A DNA stretch of 64,000 nucleotides from Aegicerativicinus sediminis (lineage in GTDB: Bacteria > Bacteroidota > Bacteroidia > Flavobacteriales > Flavobacteriaceae): the NCBI RefSeq assembly GCF_015476115.1, contig NZ_CP064295.1:3838001-3902000 (forward strand), written 5' to 3'. A program made the position numbers and the translations under genes. Under the pieces are notes generated by a model, which was not told where the DNA came from, did not search any database, and saw nothing but the letters and a program-made list of their open reading frames with translations. Below, one piece after another: positions 1-9,475 of this stretch (position 1 is its first letter; the number at the start of each line of letters is the position of its first letter).

Positions 1-537
1 CTCAATTGAAGTGTTGACCAAATCAAAAACCTTTTTTGTTATTTCATCTCTATTTTGTTTTAATTGAAACTGTTTGTTTTCCAATTCACTGTAATATTGG
101 ATCAAGCTATTTTTTATGGAGATATCATTAAGTAACTTCAGGTTTCCTGAAGAAATTAAATCTTTGAAGGTTACATTACGAGGTTCATAAATTTCACTCC
201 TGGTCGCCAGAATAAACTGATTCATTATATAATACTTGTCTTTTGTGCCAGCATCTAAATCCAAAAGAATTTTTTTACTTAAATCGATTCTATAATTTGA
301 CTCATCTTTTAATTCGTCTATTCGTTGTTTATCGAGTTCAAAGTCCTCTAGGATTCTGCAATAATAAAGAAGTTCAGATTTGGCGTTCTTTTTTTGATCA
401 TACCAATCATTGATAGTTAATGCAATTAAAATTCCAATAACCACAAGGATGATTTCACCAATAGCATATTTCAGATACTTTGCAGTTTTGTGATTCTCCA
501 TAAGGTCAAATCTAATTCGTCTAAAAAACTTAAACAC
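1..537 (-). CDS. DUF6090-type membrane-anchored protein, partial
   Basis: The gene runs off the left edge, so its C-terminus is missing. Reading from a GTG at 537 (an ATG at 501 is the alternative), the start is basic and aromatic (FKFFRRIRFDLMENHKTAKY). It is followed by one strongly hydrophobic segment with the motif AIGEIILVVIGILI and then an Asn/Trp-rich turn. This N-terminal signature is the hallmark of the Bacteroidetes DUF6090 family: a single membrane anchor followed by a helical domain of unknown function. Two more members lie at 8687-9430 and 17774-18571. No function can be given. Confidence 0.8.
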   Translation of the reverse strand, partial: MFKFFRRIRFDLMENHKTAKYLKYAIGEIILVVIGILIALTINDWYDQKKNAKSELLYYCRILEDFELDKQRIDELKDESNYRIDLSKKILLDLDAGTKDKYYIMNQFILATRSEIYEPRNVTFKDLISSGNLKLLNDISIKNSLIQYYSELENKQFQLKQNRDEITKKVFDLVNTSIE

Positions 538-602
538 AGGTTCTGTTGATGTTCTTGTTTTAATTAATGATTAATCCCAAACATTATTATACGGTGGTGT
601 AG

Positions 603-1526
603 CTAGGTTTTATTTGGCTTATTTACCTTGAAGTTAAAAACATCAGGTCTTGAATAATGACCAACAACATCAAACATTCGTTTTGCTTTAATAATGTCTT
701 GAAGATTTATGTCGGCATATAAGATGCCTTCTTTTGCTTCAAGAGGTCCAGCTAAAATCTTACCGTTTGGAGCAATTATAGAACTATTACCAACATTAAT
801 CCATTCCCTATCTTCAGGGTAAAGTTTCTTAAAACCATACTCGTCAGGGATATCGTTCTTTCTTAAAGCCATACAGGTACTAATAACAAACAATCCACCT
901 TCTCTTGCAACATGCTGCATCGTTTGAATCCAATTGGGGCTTTTATCCCAGGTAGGTGAAACCAATATTTGAGTTCCTAATTCATAGATAGCATTCCTTG
1001 CCAGAGGCATGAAATTCTCCCAACAAATTAATCCTGCTATTTTTCCTACTGAAGTATTATAGGAAGACAAGGTACGACCGTCTCCTTGAGACCATATCAG
1101 ACGTTCTCCGCCTGTTGGTATTAATTTTCTGTGTTTACCTAGAATTGTTCCCTTGTCGTTTATAAAAAGTAGGCTATTAAACAAACTTGCATTACTGGTT
1201 TCAACATTACGTTCATGCATTCCAATAACTACATTAATACCAGCTGTTTTGGCAGATTCACAAAGTTTTACTGTTGAATCATCAGGTACAGAAACAGCAT
1301 TTTCAACTAGTTTTAAGTAAAGCTCATTTAAATCAGCTCCTTTGCTATTGGGTATAAGCCATACCCAATCTGGATAACCAGCAATAAAAGCCTCCGGGAA
1401 TACTATTAAGTTTGCCCCATTTTCACCTGCCTCTAAAATCGCCGCACAGGCCTTTTTAACCGTTTTTTCTTTATCCAAGAAAATGGGTGAAAGTTGAGCG
1501 GCCGCAACCTTTATGTTCTTTGCCAT
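603..1526 (-). CDS. Nitrilase (carbon-nitrogen hydrolase family)
   Basis: This 307-aa protein is of normal length for the nitrilase branch of the CN-hydrolase superfamily. The catalytic triad is visible: Glu45 in VFPEAFIAGYPDW, Lys134 in HRKLIPT and Cys168 in GLICWENFMPLARNAIY. The CWENxMPLAR context is that of true nitrilases, which convert nitriles to acid plus ammonia, rather than amidases. No signal peptide is seen, so it should act in the cytoplasm. The substrate cannot be told; cyanide-hydratase-like activity is an alternative. It stands alone, with a promoter-like repeat element about 60-90 nt upstream of its start. Confidence 0.88.
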   Translation of the reverse strand: MAKNIKVAAAQLSPIFLDKEKTVKKACAAILEAGENGANLIVFPEAFIAGYPDWVWLIPNSKGADLNELYLKLVENAVSVPDDSTVKLCESAKTAGINVVIGMHERNVETSNASLFNSLLFINDKGTILGKHRKLIPTGGERLIWSQGDGRTLSSYNTSVGKIAGLICWENFMPLARNAIYELGTQILVSPTWDKSPNWIQTMQHVAREGGLFVISTCMALRKNDIPDEYGFKKLYPEDREWINVGNSSIIAPNGKILAGPLEAKEGILYADINLQDIIKAKRMFDVVGHYSRPDVFNFKVNKPNKT

Positions 1527-1918
1527 CTTAGTTACGATTAATCGGTTACAACGGTTTGTATAAAGAAGCCTTGCGTTGGTTTAAGACTAAGATAGTAAAA
1601 TGACGGAACTTTGGGCAGCTAGTTGAATTCTATTAGTCTAAATATTTGATGTGGTTAAAAAGTGCTGGTGTAACCAATTCCGGACGTACAGTGAATCGTT
1701 TCTTTATGCTGAAGTGTTATACAAAAGATGAGAATGCACCAATAAATAATACCAATGCAGCAACAATTGTAAGTAGGTTAAAATTTGGAGTTTACATTTT
1801 AATTAATTTTGGTTATTGATTTTTTTATAAAATATTTATGTTTATTAAACTCCTGATTTCGAAAGAACTAAAATTATATCGAGCGGTTAGACAATGAGCA
1901 GCGACTTTACAAATGAAG
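1527..1918. other. Intergenic region (392 nt)
   Basis: Apart from the motif at 1587-1613 and its leader towards the nitrilase start, I see no RNA gene, terminator or convincing ORF here. Minus-strand codons around 1730-1800 spell a short hydrophobic stretch, but it has an in-frame stop and no start. Confidence 0.4.
1587..1613 (-). promoter_or_regulatory. Recurrent promoter-like motif upstream of the nitrilase
   Basis: On the minus strand this segment reads CAAAGTTCCG followed by TCATTTTACTATCTTAG. The end TATCTTAG resembles the Bacteroidetes -7 box TAnnTTTG. Near-identical copies lie at 3000-3026, 27236-27265 and 30900-30926, each upstream of a minus-strand gene, which supports a shared promoter or regulator site. 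The function is inferred. Confidence 0.5.
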
Positions 1919-2944
1919 TTAATGCTTATTAAATTGTTGTAAGGCGATTTCCATTTTCTCTTTAAAGATGGTTGGTTCGTCAATATGAAGTAAGATTGTT
2001 TTGAATTTCTTTTTCAAACCGTACATGCCTTTCAGAGTGTTTTCTCTTTTTAGATTGATTATAACATTATGGCCTTCAAGTTCCCCTAATGGAGATATGG
2101 TTTTTGTTAATTTGTCCTTTTGAAGTTCCTTTTTTGAAAGAACTACGGAATCAATATCAGAAATAGGAATCTGAGATTCATTCAATATTCCATAACGCAA
2201 CCACAGCTCATTTTCTGTAATTATTATGGGTCTTTTTGTTAAGGCCTTCGCAAAACCAAAAATCTGAACGGCTGTATATATACTTAAGCCTGTTAATACC
2301 CAAGCTAATACTATGTTCCACTTAGAAAGTAAAAAGTGAAGTGCTATTGTTTCAATTGCTATTACCATAATAAATCCTCCTAACAATGTAGGAGTTCCAC
2401 TATTTTTATGATAAGTAAATTCATTGCTACCTGTTATTTTAGTTTTCCAATCAATAAACCCATAATAGAGAACTGCTACCTCTGTAGCAAACGGAAGAAC
2501 AAGACTTTTTGGGAGAATTTGTTGGCAAACATTTTTCAGCGCATCAAAAAAGTCTGGTGTAACACGCTTTAATTTCTTGAAGGTTTTTAAAGCCTTCCTA
2601 ACTTTAATTATCACATATGCCAAAATGATCAGTTCAATAAAAGGTAACGCCCAAGTTTTAAATAAGTCCAAATAAGTTTGACTTTCCTTTGGTAAAAAAT
2701 ATGTCCCAACCAAATAACCGATTAACATTACTGGTATTGCTGTAGTTTTAGGGATTTGAGATTTACGAATGAGCAGAAAATAAACAAATGGAACGGTTAA
2801 TAGTAAATCCACGGTTAGTGCAATGCTCAAAGTGCTATTTCCATTTATAAGTGGAGATTTAGTAAATAAGATTATAATGCTTAACAATCCAGAAGTAATC
2901 CCAACAAGGATAAGATTTCGGTGTAAAAGGACTTTTCTATTCAT
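1919..2944 (-). CDS. Multi-pass membrane protein with a PH-like C-terminal domain
   Basis: I do not recognise this 341-aa protein. The N-terminal 120 residues hold about four hydrophobic segments. A soluble stretch follows, then another hydrophobic pair around residues 185-235. The last ~100 residues (RPIIITENELWLRYGILNES, then IPISDIDSVV and VIINLKRE) have the strand-rich pattern of bacterial PH-like domains found in membrane proteins. No catalytic motif is visible. It is monocistronic, with the recurrent promoter-like motif about 55 nt upstream of the start codon. Confidence 0.6.
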   Translation of the reverse strand: MNRKVLLHRNLILVGITSGLLSIIILFTKSPLINGNSTLSIALTVDLLLTVPFVYFLLIRKSQIPKTTAIPVMLIGYLVGTYFLPKESQTYLDLFKTWALPFIELIILAYVIIKVRKALKTFKKLKRVTPDFFDALKNVCQQILPKSLVLPFATEVAVLYYGFIDWKTKITGSNEFTYHKNSGTPTLLGGFIMVIAIETIALHFLLSKWNIVLAWVLTGLSIYTAVQIFGFAKALTKRPIIITENELWLRYGILNESQIPISDIDSVVLSKKELQKDKLTKTISPLGELEGHNVIINLKRENTLKGMYGLKKKFKTILLHIDEPTIFKEKMEIALQQFNKH

Positions 2945-2999
2945 TTTATATTTGAAAGCATTACAACTATTTGTATTGTATCGCCGTGTTGATTTAGGA

Positions 3000-3026
3000 C
3001 TAAGGTAGTAAAATGATGGAACTTTG
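3000..3026 (-). promoter_or_regulatory. Recurrent promoter-like motif upstream of the membrane protein
   Basis: The minus strand reads CAAAGTTCCATCATTTTAC then TACCTTAG, nearly the same as the copy at 1587-1613. The ~45 nt that follow (CAAC, then TACAA and GTTGTAA) also resemble the corresponding leader of the nitrilase, so the repeated unit is longer than a core promoter. Confidence 0.5.
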
Positions 3027-3148
3027 ATCGGTGAGTGGATTTCATCATTAATAAGGTCTGCCTTACTTTTGTTTTACAGTTACCATAAATAGTGTAGAAA
3101 TAATTATTAACATTAAGTTTATTCTTGTTTTTGTAACAAAAGGTTTAA

Positions 3149-3196
3149 TATAATCCAAAACCATTAGGGATAGGACCATAATGGTTTTGGATTATA
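3149..3196. repeat. 18-bp perfect inverted repeat
   Basis: The arms TATAATCCAAAACCATTA (3149-3166) and TAATGGTTTTGGATTATA (3179-3196) are exact reverse complements around a 12-nt loop. It lies about 155 nt beyond the stop of the NTF2-like lipoprotein gene. No T-run follows on either strand, so a simple intrinsic terminator is not convincing. It could be an RNA hairpin, an operator or a mobile-element scar. Confidence 0.7.
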
Positions 3197-3350
3197 AAGT
3201 TTAATTTGATATTTCCGAAGCAGCTATAGCACTACTGGATTGTGTGAGTGAACAAATCGGATTTTAATATTAAAATCCTACAATTAAGGAGAAATTTATA
3301 TTCTCCAATTTTTACTGTAATACTTACTACTCATTCTATATAGATTCTCC

Positions 3351-3908
3351 TCAATTTAAAGGCGAATGATGTTCAGCGGCTATTTTCCATTCACCATTTG
3401 TTTTAACGAATAGTAAGGTTGTTTGTTCTTTAATTATTACAACATCATCGCTGCCAAATTTTAAATGAAAATCGGAGTGAAAGGTAACATTAGCTACGTT
3501 ACCATAATATACTGCAATTTTCAAATCATCTGCACCAAACTTTACTACTTCAGTCACAGCACCAAAAACTTCGCGCTCAAATGCTTCATTTGCTTCAGCT
3601 CCGTTACGTAGCTCACCATTTTTGAATTCTGTAAACTTTGGACTATAAGCATGAAAAGAAATGAGTTTATCAATATCACCATCTATAAGACTTTGAGCAA
3701 TTTCACCAAAAGTTTTTATAATTTGTTCTTGTGCTTCAGGATATTCATTACTAAATGAAGATGACTTCTCCATTGAACTGGAGCTTTTTGATAAAGATGA
3801 ATCTAGAGAAGCTATTCCTGGTTCTTGAACATTTTCCTCATTATCTGAACATCCATAAAAAAATAAAAAGAATGTTAGAATTACTGCTAATAGGGGTGTC
3901 GTTTTCAT
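3351..3908 (-). CDS. SnoaL/DUF4440-like lipoprotein
   Basis: This 185-aa protein begins with a lipoprotein signal (LTFFLFFYGC, Cys20). A Ser-rich linker follows to about residue 55, then an NTF2-like fold of ~120 residues (IIKTFGEIAQSLIDGDIDKL near its start, FVKTNGEWKIAAEHHS at its end). This pattern matches SnoaL/DUF4440 domains, which are small cone-shaped binding or isomerase folds. The role here is unknown. It is exported and membrane-tethered. It lies downstream of the hybrid sensor, separated by about 200 nt. Confidence 0.65.
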   Translation of the reverse strand: MKTTPLLAVILTFFLFFYGCSDNEENVQEPGIASLDSSLSKSSSSMEKSSSFSNEYPEAQEQIIKTFGEIAQSLIDGDIDKLISFHAYSPKFTEFKNGELRNGAEANEAFEREVFGAVTEVVKFGADDLKIAVYYGNVANVTFHSDFHLKFGSDDVVIIKEQTTLLFVKTNGEWKIAAEHHSPLN

Positions 3909-4110
3909 AATAATATATTTAAAGGGTTAATAGCTTTAGTTATTCTTTTTAAATAACTGATTATAATAGCATTACAATGTAACTTCCATGTCTAAGAAGT
4001 GGCTTGGACTAATTCTTCAAAAACTAGGACAATTTGATAATTATGGTAAAAGAATATTACTATTTGCAGAAGGAAATAGATTAGATGGCAGATAATATTT
4101 TATGCAGTTT

Positions 4111-7100
4111 TTATTTGGAAAAAGCACTGGGGGCATGCCCAAATTCCTCCTTAAAAGCACGGCTAAAATAGGAGGGATCGTTAAACCCGACATCATATGC
4201 AACCTCTGAAATTGTTTTATCGGTTGTTTGGATCAATTCCTTGCCTTTTTGGAGTCTTATGGATCTTATGAATACTACCGCAGATTTTCCGGTAATGGCC
4301 TTTAGCTTGCGATACAATTGTGATTCACTTAAGCCTAAATTTATTGCCAATTGAACAGGGCCGAAATCGGCCTGGGTTATATTATCATATATAACAAGTA
4401 TGATTTTTTCCAGAAATTTGGTTTCTGAATTCTTGATATTTTTAGCAAGCAGCCTGTCTAAACCCGTTTTTTCGAACTTGCTCAACATTTTCTTTCTAAT
4501 TAATATTAGTTGGTCTATGCGTGTTAATAGTTCTGCTTTTTCAAATGGTTTTGTTAAATAGGCATCGGCTCCTCGTGAAAGTCCGGCCAGCCTATCTTCG
4601 AAAGTGGCCTTGGCTGTTAGCATGATTATTGGAATGTGGTCTGTTAGTTCATTGGTTTTTAAATGTTCACAAACTTCAAAACCATCTTTTTCTGGCATCA
4701 TAACATCACTAATAATAATGTCTGGAATGTTTTCAAGCGCCATTTCAATACCAATGGCACCATTTGGGGCATGTAAAATGTTATACTGATTTATTAGGCA
4801 GGTTTTAATATAGTAGGCCACATCCGTATTATCTTCTATTATAAGAACTAGTGGGGCGTTTTTGTTAGACTTATTTAAAAATTGACTTTCGCCCATTATA
4901 ATTGGTGTAGTACTAGAGTGAAAAATAGATGAGCATGAAAATATTTCTGAAACATCTGATTTAAGAGCATTATTTGTAATAGGAATTTTAATTGTGAATA
5001 TACTGCCTTTCCCGAGCCTACTTTCAACATTAATTTCCCCATTCATTAACTCTACAAACTCTTTGGCCAAGGCTAATCCGATACCTGTGCCTTTCTCACT
5101 TTTGGAGGAAGAGTTATCAACTTGGTAGAATTTATCGAAGATATGTAAGAGTTCCTCTTTTGAAATTCCTAAACCACTATCTTTAATAGTTATTTCAATA
5201 GAATCAGTGTCAGTTTCAACTTTTTTGTTGATATGAATAAGTACCTCACCATTTTGAGGTGTAAATTTAATTGCATTCGAAATTAAATTTGTGATAATAG
5301 ACGTGAATTTGTTTACATCTATATCCATATCTTGATGTTGAACATCATATTGAATAGAAAACCGAATGTCCTTTTCTTCAGCGAGCGAATAAAAACTCTG
5401 AGTTAAATATTTTACGAAAGGAATAATATCAACTTGTACCAAATTTAATTCCATATTACCGCTTTCAATCTTAGCTAGATCTAACATTTCGTTTATTAAT
5501 TTCAATAATCCATCGCTATTGCGGTCGATTATCTCCAATGAGTTTTCAAGATTTTTATCTGGTTTATTATCTAAACTAGATTTAATGTTTCCGGTAATGC
5601 CTTTAATAACTGTTAAAGGCGTTCTAAATTCATGTGTAATATTTGTGAATAGGGAATTCTTTAATTGATCAAGTTCTTTCAATCGTTTACTTTCAGAATC
5701 TGCCATTTTTTTAGAAAGTTGAAAACGATAAATTCTTTCAACTATAAAAGCGAATGTAGCAGCATATAAGAGATATGCCCACCAAGTTGTCCACCAAGCT
5801 GGGGTAATAGTAAATGATACTGTTTCTGATTTTTCACTCCATACGCCATCACTGTTTGAGGCTTTTACTTCAAACGTATACTCATCAGGTGGTAGGTTGA
5901 AATATCGAGCAGATCGTTCAAACCCCGCATTTGTCCATTCATTATTTATTGGCTTAAGCCTATATTTATATTGATTCTTTTCAGGATCGCTAAAATGTAG
6001 AGCGATATATTTGAATGAGATGTCATTGTGATTGTGAGCGAATTTCAGGTTATTGGACATACTTTTTCCAGTGAGGTAATTCTTTTCAGAAATCAATAAC
6101 TCACTAATTTCTATTTGAGGAGCATAAGGATTGCCTTCTACTTCATTAGGGTAGAAAGACACTAAACCATCATTTGCTCCCATGTAAATTCGATTATCGC
6201 TGGCTCTAAGAATGCCGGGGTTATATCTAACTTTTGGCAGCCCAAGTGACGATATTTCTCCTGTGGCGATATTAAATCTGGCAGGACCTATTCTCGTGCC
6301 GACCCAGACAATCCCATCAACTCCTTTGGCGAGATGTATAACATCATTACTGGGTAAACCATCTGCTTTAGAATATTGAACGTAAGTGCCGTCATTGGGG
6401 TTTAGGTGCACCAAACCATTTTCCCAAGTACCTATTAAATACCATCCTTTCTTGTCGACTTGGATGTCAATCATTTTGAACCCTTTAAGATATGGATTGA
6501 AAGTGTTTTCATCTTTATCATACAAGTATAAAGTACCTTCATCCTTAAAATCTGAAGCCCACAAATCTCCATTAGAATCTTTAAGAACTACGTTAAGAAT
6601 CATATCATTTGGTTGATTATGATTTTTAAAATGATTAAAAGGTTTAAATGCTGTCTTTTCTTTATCAGACCGAAATAAACCGCCATTTCCACCAGTTACC
6701 CATAAATATCCCTCAGAATCTTCACAAATAAAATAGGGCGTATAGCTAAACCCATCTTTTCCATCGTCATCACGGGTTAATTTAAAATGTTCAAAGGTTT
6801 CAGCTTCAATATCCATTCGATCTATACCGCCATCGCCAGTACCAATGCCTTTTTCATCCCCAGTACCAATTCCTACCCAAAGGGTATTGCTGTTTTCTTG
6901 ATATGCTGTCCTAACCCAATTATGACCAATGCTGCTGTTATTGTCTTCATCTCGAACATATTTTTTGATTTGATTTGTCTTGACGTTCAATTTTCCGAGA
7001 CCTTGTTGAAAAGACGTCACCCAAATAATTTCTGGTGTGTAAGGTGATTCAAAGGTTTTGGATACATTGTTGAAGTTGGTATTTAAATTGTATTTTCGAG

Positions 7101-8061
7101 ACATGGGGTCCGCCTTATAGAGACCACTGCCCCTTATGCCACCAATCCATAGATTGCCTTGTCCGTCTTCATAAATTGCCGAAAGTAATTGAGGGTTAAC
7201 AAGGTTAAAATTGTAATTTTTAAAAGTTTTTGTTTTTGAATTGAAATAATTGATGCCTTTACCAGTGGTTCCAATCCAATAACCCCCATGTTGATCTTGA
7301 TGAATTATCCTAACAAAAGGGTCATCACCTAAAACCTTGTTTTTTTCATAAGGTGCATGTATTTCATTCGGAGCATTCGCATTGAAGCTGATTCTTTTTA
7401 ATGATTCAATCTGTGGATCATATATATGAAATCCAGATTTGTAGGTGCCAATTAATATTTGTCCCTGCCGATCTTCGTGAAGAGCACTGATGCGATTGTC
7501 TAATAAACTATTAGAATCTTGAGGGTCATGCTTGAATTGTTTAATATCTCCAGAAAAGATATTAAACCTTATCAATCCTAAAGCCTTATCAGATTCTGGG
7601 CCAATAGTACCTATCCATAAATTGCTATTGCCATCAAATATTAAATTGGTAATACTATTTCCAGTAAGATTTACTAATTCTGAAGGCGTATGGAGAAATT
7701 TAGTAACGTTTTTGTCGTCTTTACTAAATTTAATTAATTCACCATTGTCTGTACCTAGCCAAAGATTTTGATTTTTATCTTCCGTCATTGATTCAACACT
7801 AGCTGAAGTACTGTCAGCATTATAAAAGGGGTATTGATCGAGGCAATCGCAATTTGGATTATACTTATTTAAACCAGAATTTGAACCCATCCATAAATCA
7901 CCTTGTGAATCGACCAATAATGCCTTAACTTCACCAGTACCATTATAAGTATCATTTATATTCTTGTAAATTTTTTCAGCATCAATACCATTATATCTAA
8001 TTAGGCCCAAATTAGTTGCCATCCACATATATCCTTTATGATCCTGTACCATTTTATACAC
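4111..8061 (-). CDS. Hybrid two-component system sensor/regulator (propeller, histidine kinase, receiver, AraC)
   Basis: This 1316-aa protein has the full one-protein hybrid architecture. Residues 1 to ~680 are tandem two-component propeller repeats (WIGT/WVGT units). A Y_Y_Y domain follows at about 690-750 and one transmembrane helix at ~753-778 (WWAYLLYAATFAFIV). The HisKA domain has the phospho-acceptor His810 (THEFRTPL), followed by an HATPase. The receiver carries Asp1119 (ISDVMMPEKDG), and an AraC-type HTH forms the last ~100 residues. Such proteins sense periplasmic oligosaccharides and activate polysaccharide-utilisation genes, but no SusC/SusD pair lies nearby. The frame opens at a GTG just inside the first propeller. 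The real N-terminus with signal peptide lies upstream but is out of frame (see 8062-8177). Confidence 0.9.
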   Translation of the reverse strand: MYKMVQDHKGYMWMATNLGLIRYNGIDAEKIYKNINDTYNGTGEVKALLVDSQGDLWMGSNSGLNKYNPNCDCLDQYPFYNADSTSASVESMTEDKNQNLWLGTDNGELIKFSKDDKNVTKFLHTPSELVNLTGNSITNLIFDGNSNLWIGTIGPESDKALGLIRFNIFSGDIKQFKHDPQDSNSLLDNRISALHEDRQGQILIGTYKSGFHIYDPQIESLKRISFNANAPNEIHAPYEKNKVLGDDPFVRIIHQDQHGGYWIGTTGKGINYFNSKTKTFKNYNFNLVNPQLLSAIYEDGQGNLWIGGIRGSGLYKADPMSRKYNLNTNFNNVSKTFESPYTPEIIWVTSFQQGLGKLNVKTNQIKKYVRDEDNNSSIGHNWVRTAYQENSNTLWVGIGTGDEKGIGTGDGGIDRMDIEAETFEHFKLTRDDDGKDGFSYTPYFICEDSEGYLWVTGGNGGLFRSDKEKTAFKPFNHFKNHNQPNDMILNVVLKDSNGDLWASDFKDEGTLYLYDKDENTFNPYLKGFKMIDIQVDKKGWYLIGTWENGLVHLNPNDGTYVQYSKADGLPSNDVIHLAKGVDGIVWVGTRIGPARFNIATGEISSLGLPKVRYNPGILRASDNRIYMGANDGLVSFYPNEVEGNPYAPQIEISELLISEKNYLTGKSMSNNLKFAHNHNDISFKYIALHFSDPEKNQYKYRLKPINNEWTNAGFERSARYFNLPPDEYTFEVKASNSDGVWSEKSETVSFTITPAWWTTWWAYLLYAATFAFIVERIYRFQLSKKMADSESKRLKELDQLKNSLFTNITHEFRTPLTVIKGITGNIKSSLDNKPDKNLENSLEIIDRNSDGLLKLINEMLDLAKIESGNMELNLVQVDIIPFVKYLTQSFYSLAEEKDIRFSIQYDVQHQDMDIDVNKFTSIITNLISNAIKFTPQNGEVLIHINKKVETDTDSIEITIKDSGLGISKEELLHIFDKFYQVDNSSSKSEKGTGIGLALAKEFVELMNGEINVESRLGKGSIFTIKIPITNNALKSDVSEIFSCSSIFHSSTTPIIMGESQFLNKSNKNAPLVLIIEDNTDVAYYIKTCLINQYNILHAPNGAIGIEMALENIPDIIISDVMMPEKDGFEVCEHLKTNELTDHIPIIMLTAKATFEDRLAGLSRGADAYLTKPFEKAELLTRIDQLILIRKKMLSKFEKTGLDRLLAKNIKNSETKFLEKIILVIYDNITQADFGPVQLAINLGLSESQLYRKLKAITGKSAVVFIRSIRLQKGKELIQTTDKTISEVAYDVGFNDPSYFSRAFKEEFGHAPSAFSK

Positions 8062-8177
8062 ATCATAAACTTCTTCTCCATCTACTTCTATGAGGACTTT
8101 TGTAAATTCAATTTCTGTCTGTTGTGCGTTTAAACTATAAATACCAAAAAATAAAACAACAATAAGATAACAACCAT
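8062..8177 (-). other. Out-of-frame signal peptide of the hybrid sensor (frameshift at A6 tract 8146-8151)
   Basis: In the sensor's own frame, upstream codons read GIYSLNAQQTEIEFTKVLIE and run into the gene, but that frame has no usable ATG. An ATG at 8177 in the neighbouring frame begins MVVILLLFYF and hits a stop after 15 codons. Adding one base to the six-base homopolymer at 8146-8151 would join them into a standard signal peptide ending LNAQQ. This is therefore a frameshift, a sequencing error or a slippage switch. Confidence 0.65.
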
Positions 8178-8551
8178 TGCTGAAATTAACAGTAATGAAA
8201 TTATATAGTAACGGGAATCCTATTTTGAAATATCTGTCTATGATATTATTTATTAAAATTTGTAATGCACCAATTCATTCATATTGTTATCTAATAATGT
8301 GAAACAACCACTTGATATTTAAATATTTTAATACTTTGACAATCTCAGTAGGAGTTTGTAAAATTAAATTTTGGCAAAACAAGGGAAGCACAGAAATATG
8401 CAATTGTGTGTGCAGCAGTAATTCGCCATATAGACTTTTAAATTTCCGTGGTTTTGTAAGTCATTCTTTTTATTTAATGTTCTCATGAACCACTAATATT
8501 TTAAAGAATCTTTTTATCGCTTCGGCATTGTTATAGAACTATCCCGATTGC
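8178..8551. other. Intergenic region, upstream of the hybrid sensor
   Basis: This AT-rich stretch presumably holds the sensor promoter. I see no ORF, RNA gene or clear terminator in it. Confidence 0.3.
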
Positions 8552-8681
8552 TGATAACGTTGTGTATAAGATTAGTTGCGTGGTTTAGCAACTAATTTAG
8601 CAAATACAAACCGAATAGAAAATCATCAAAGATTTTCAGAATGGGACAAGAACAAGCAACTACTTAAAGCAACTGTTGTAC
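8552..8681 (-). repeat. attC-like imperfect palindrome after the DUF6090 gene
   Basis: In gene orientation the element opens with GTACAACAGTTGC and closes with GCAACTAATC, TTATACACAAC and GTTATC. Its arms TTAAGTAGTTGC and GCAACTAATCTTA are nearly complementary. The middle holds a small hairpin (AAAATC...GATTTT). The layout (AAC box, paired arms, variable loop, GTT box) is that of an integron attC site. The element at 32119-32288 shares the arm sequences and the ACCACGCAACTA segment. Recombination is inferred, not shown. Confidence 0.55.
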
Positions 8682-8686
8682 CTCCC

Positions 8687-9430
8687 CTATTTATCTTTTC
8701 GAAGGACTGAAAGTAATTCATTCGTTTTCTTCTTTAGCCTTGGTAAATAATCTAATGCAAGTCTGTATGCATCTCCTTTAGCAATAACCAATGCATTAAA
8801 TTCTGTTGCGTGTTCAGATTTAGAAATATTATTCCAAACTTCACTGGCAGCTATGGTATTATCTTTTATCAAATTATTTCTAAAAGAGAAAGGGTATTTT
8901 CTGGAATAACTGGATAGATTGTTCCTATAGGTTTCAAAAGTTTGCGAACTACTGAATAAGGCACGATCCTGTAAACTATTTAATTCCTTTAATTTTTTGA
9001 TTAAGTTGTTAGAGAATAAGCCAATATGTCCAGTAGAATTAAGCACTTCATAAGTATCTTTTTCGTAATGATAGCTAATATAAATGTTGAATGTATATTC
9101 AAAACGAGCAATTTTTAAAATGGTATCCAATGGGTGTTGAGCATTAGAAACCCTTTCTTCAAAAGCTTCAATTTTGATTATGTCGGATTTTATTTGATTA
9201 ATTCTATCAGCTATGACTATGCTGTCCTGCTCAAGATTTTCAATTAAACTTTTCTTATATGCAGTTATTAACTTAATATTCTTTCTACTTTCATTCCAAT
9301 TATTTATTTGTAGTGCAATTAAAATTCCGATTACCACAAGTACAATTTCACCAACAGCATATTTCAGATACTTCCCGGTTTTGTTTTGATCCATAAGATT
9401 ATATCTAATCTTTCTAAAAAACTTTATCAT
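8687..9430 (-). CDS. DUF6090-type membrane-anchored protein
   Basis: This 247-aa protein has the family's N-terminal signature MIKFFRKIRYNLMDQNKTGK, then KYAVGEIVLVVIGILIALQI as the single membrane helix (about residues 24-43) and the NNWNE turn. The remaining ~200 residues are mainly helical and charged, with no catalytic motif. The family is common and multi-copy in flavobacteria and has no known function. The stop codon is six nt from an attC-like palindrome, and a perfect hairpin (9476-9496) lies upstream. The gene therefore sits in a cassette-like setting. Confidence 0.8.
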   Translation of the reverse strand: MIKFFRKIRYNLMDQNKTGKYLKYAVGEIVLVVIGILIALQINNWNESRKNIKLITAYKKSLIENLEQDSIVIADRINQIKSDIIKIEAFEERVSNAQHPLDTILKIARFEYTFNIYISYHYEKDTYEVLNSTGHIGLFSNNLIKKLKELNSLQDRALFSSSQTFETYRNNLSSYSRKYPFSFRNNLIKDNTIAASEVWNNISKSEHATEFNALVIAKGDAYRLALDYLPRLKKKTNELLSVLRKDK

Positions 9431-9475
9431 AGTCTAATTTAAGCCTTTAGTTTATCCGTAAGCGGCTATCTCAAC

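Larger units (their letters stand above)
2945..3350. other. Intergenic region (406 nt)
   Basis: It contains the promoter-like motif at 3000-3026 and a long perfect inverted repeat at 3149-3196. The remainder is AT-rich without a credible ORF. Confidence 0.5.

Noticed and set aside
1727-1800. Possible tiny hydrophobic peptide on the minus strand
   Set aside because: The frame has an in-frame stop before any start codon.
3988-4095. 35-codon plus-strand ORF (MSKKWLGLILQKLGQFDNYG...)
   Set aside because: It has an ATG and looks protein-like, but it is very short, has no recognisable family and lies in an AT-rich gap between two minus-strand genes. I would need conservation to call it.
4604-7771. 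Plus-strand ORFs inside the hybrid sensor gene
   Set aside because: They lie antisense to a clearly coding frame and show no family features.
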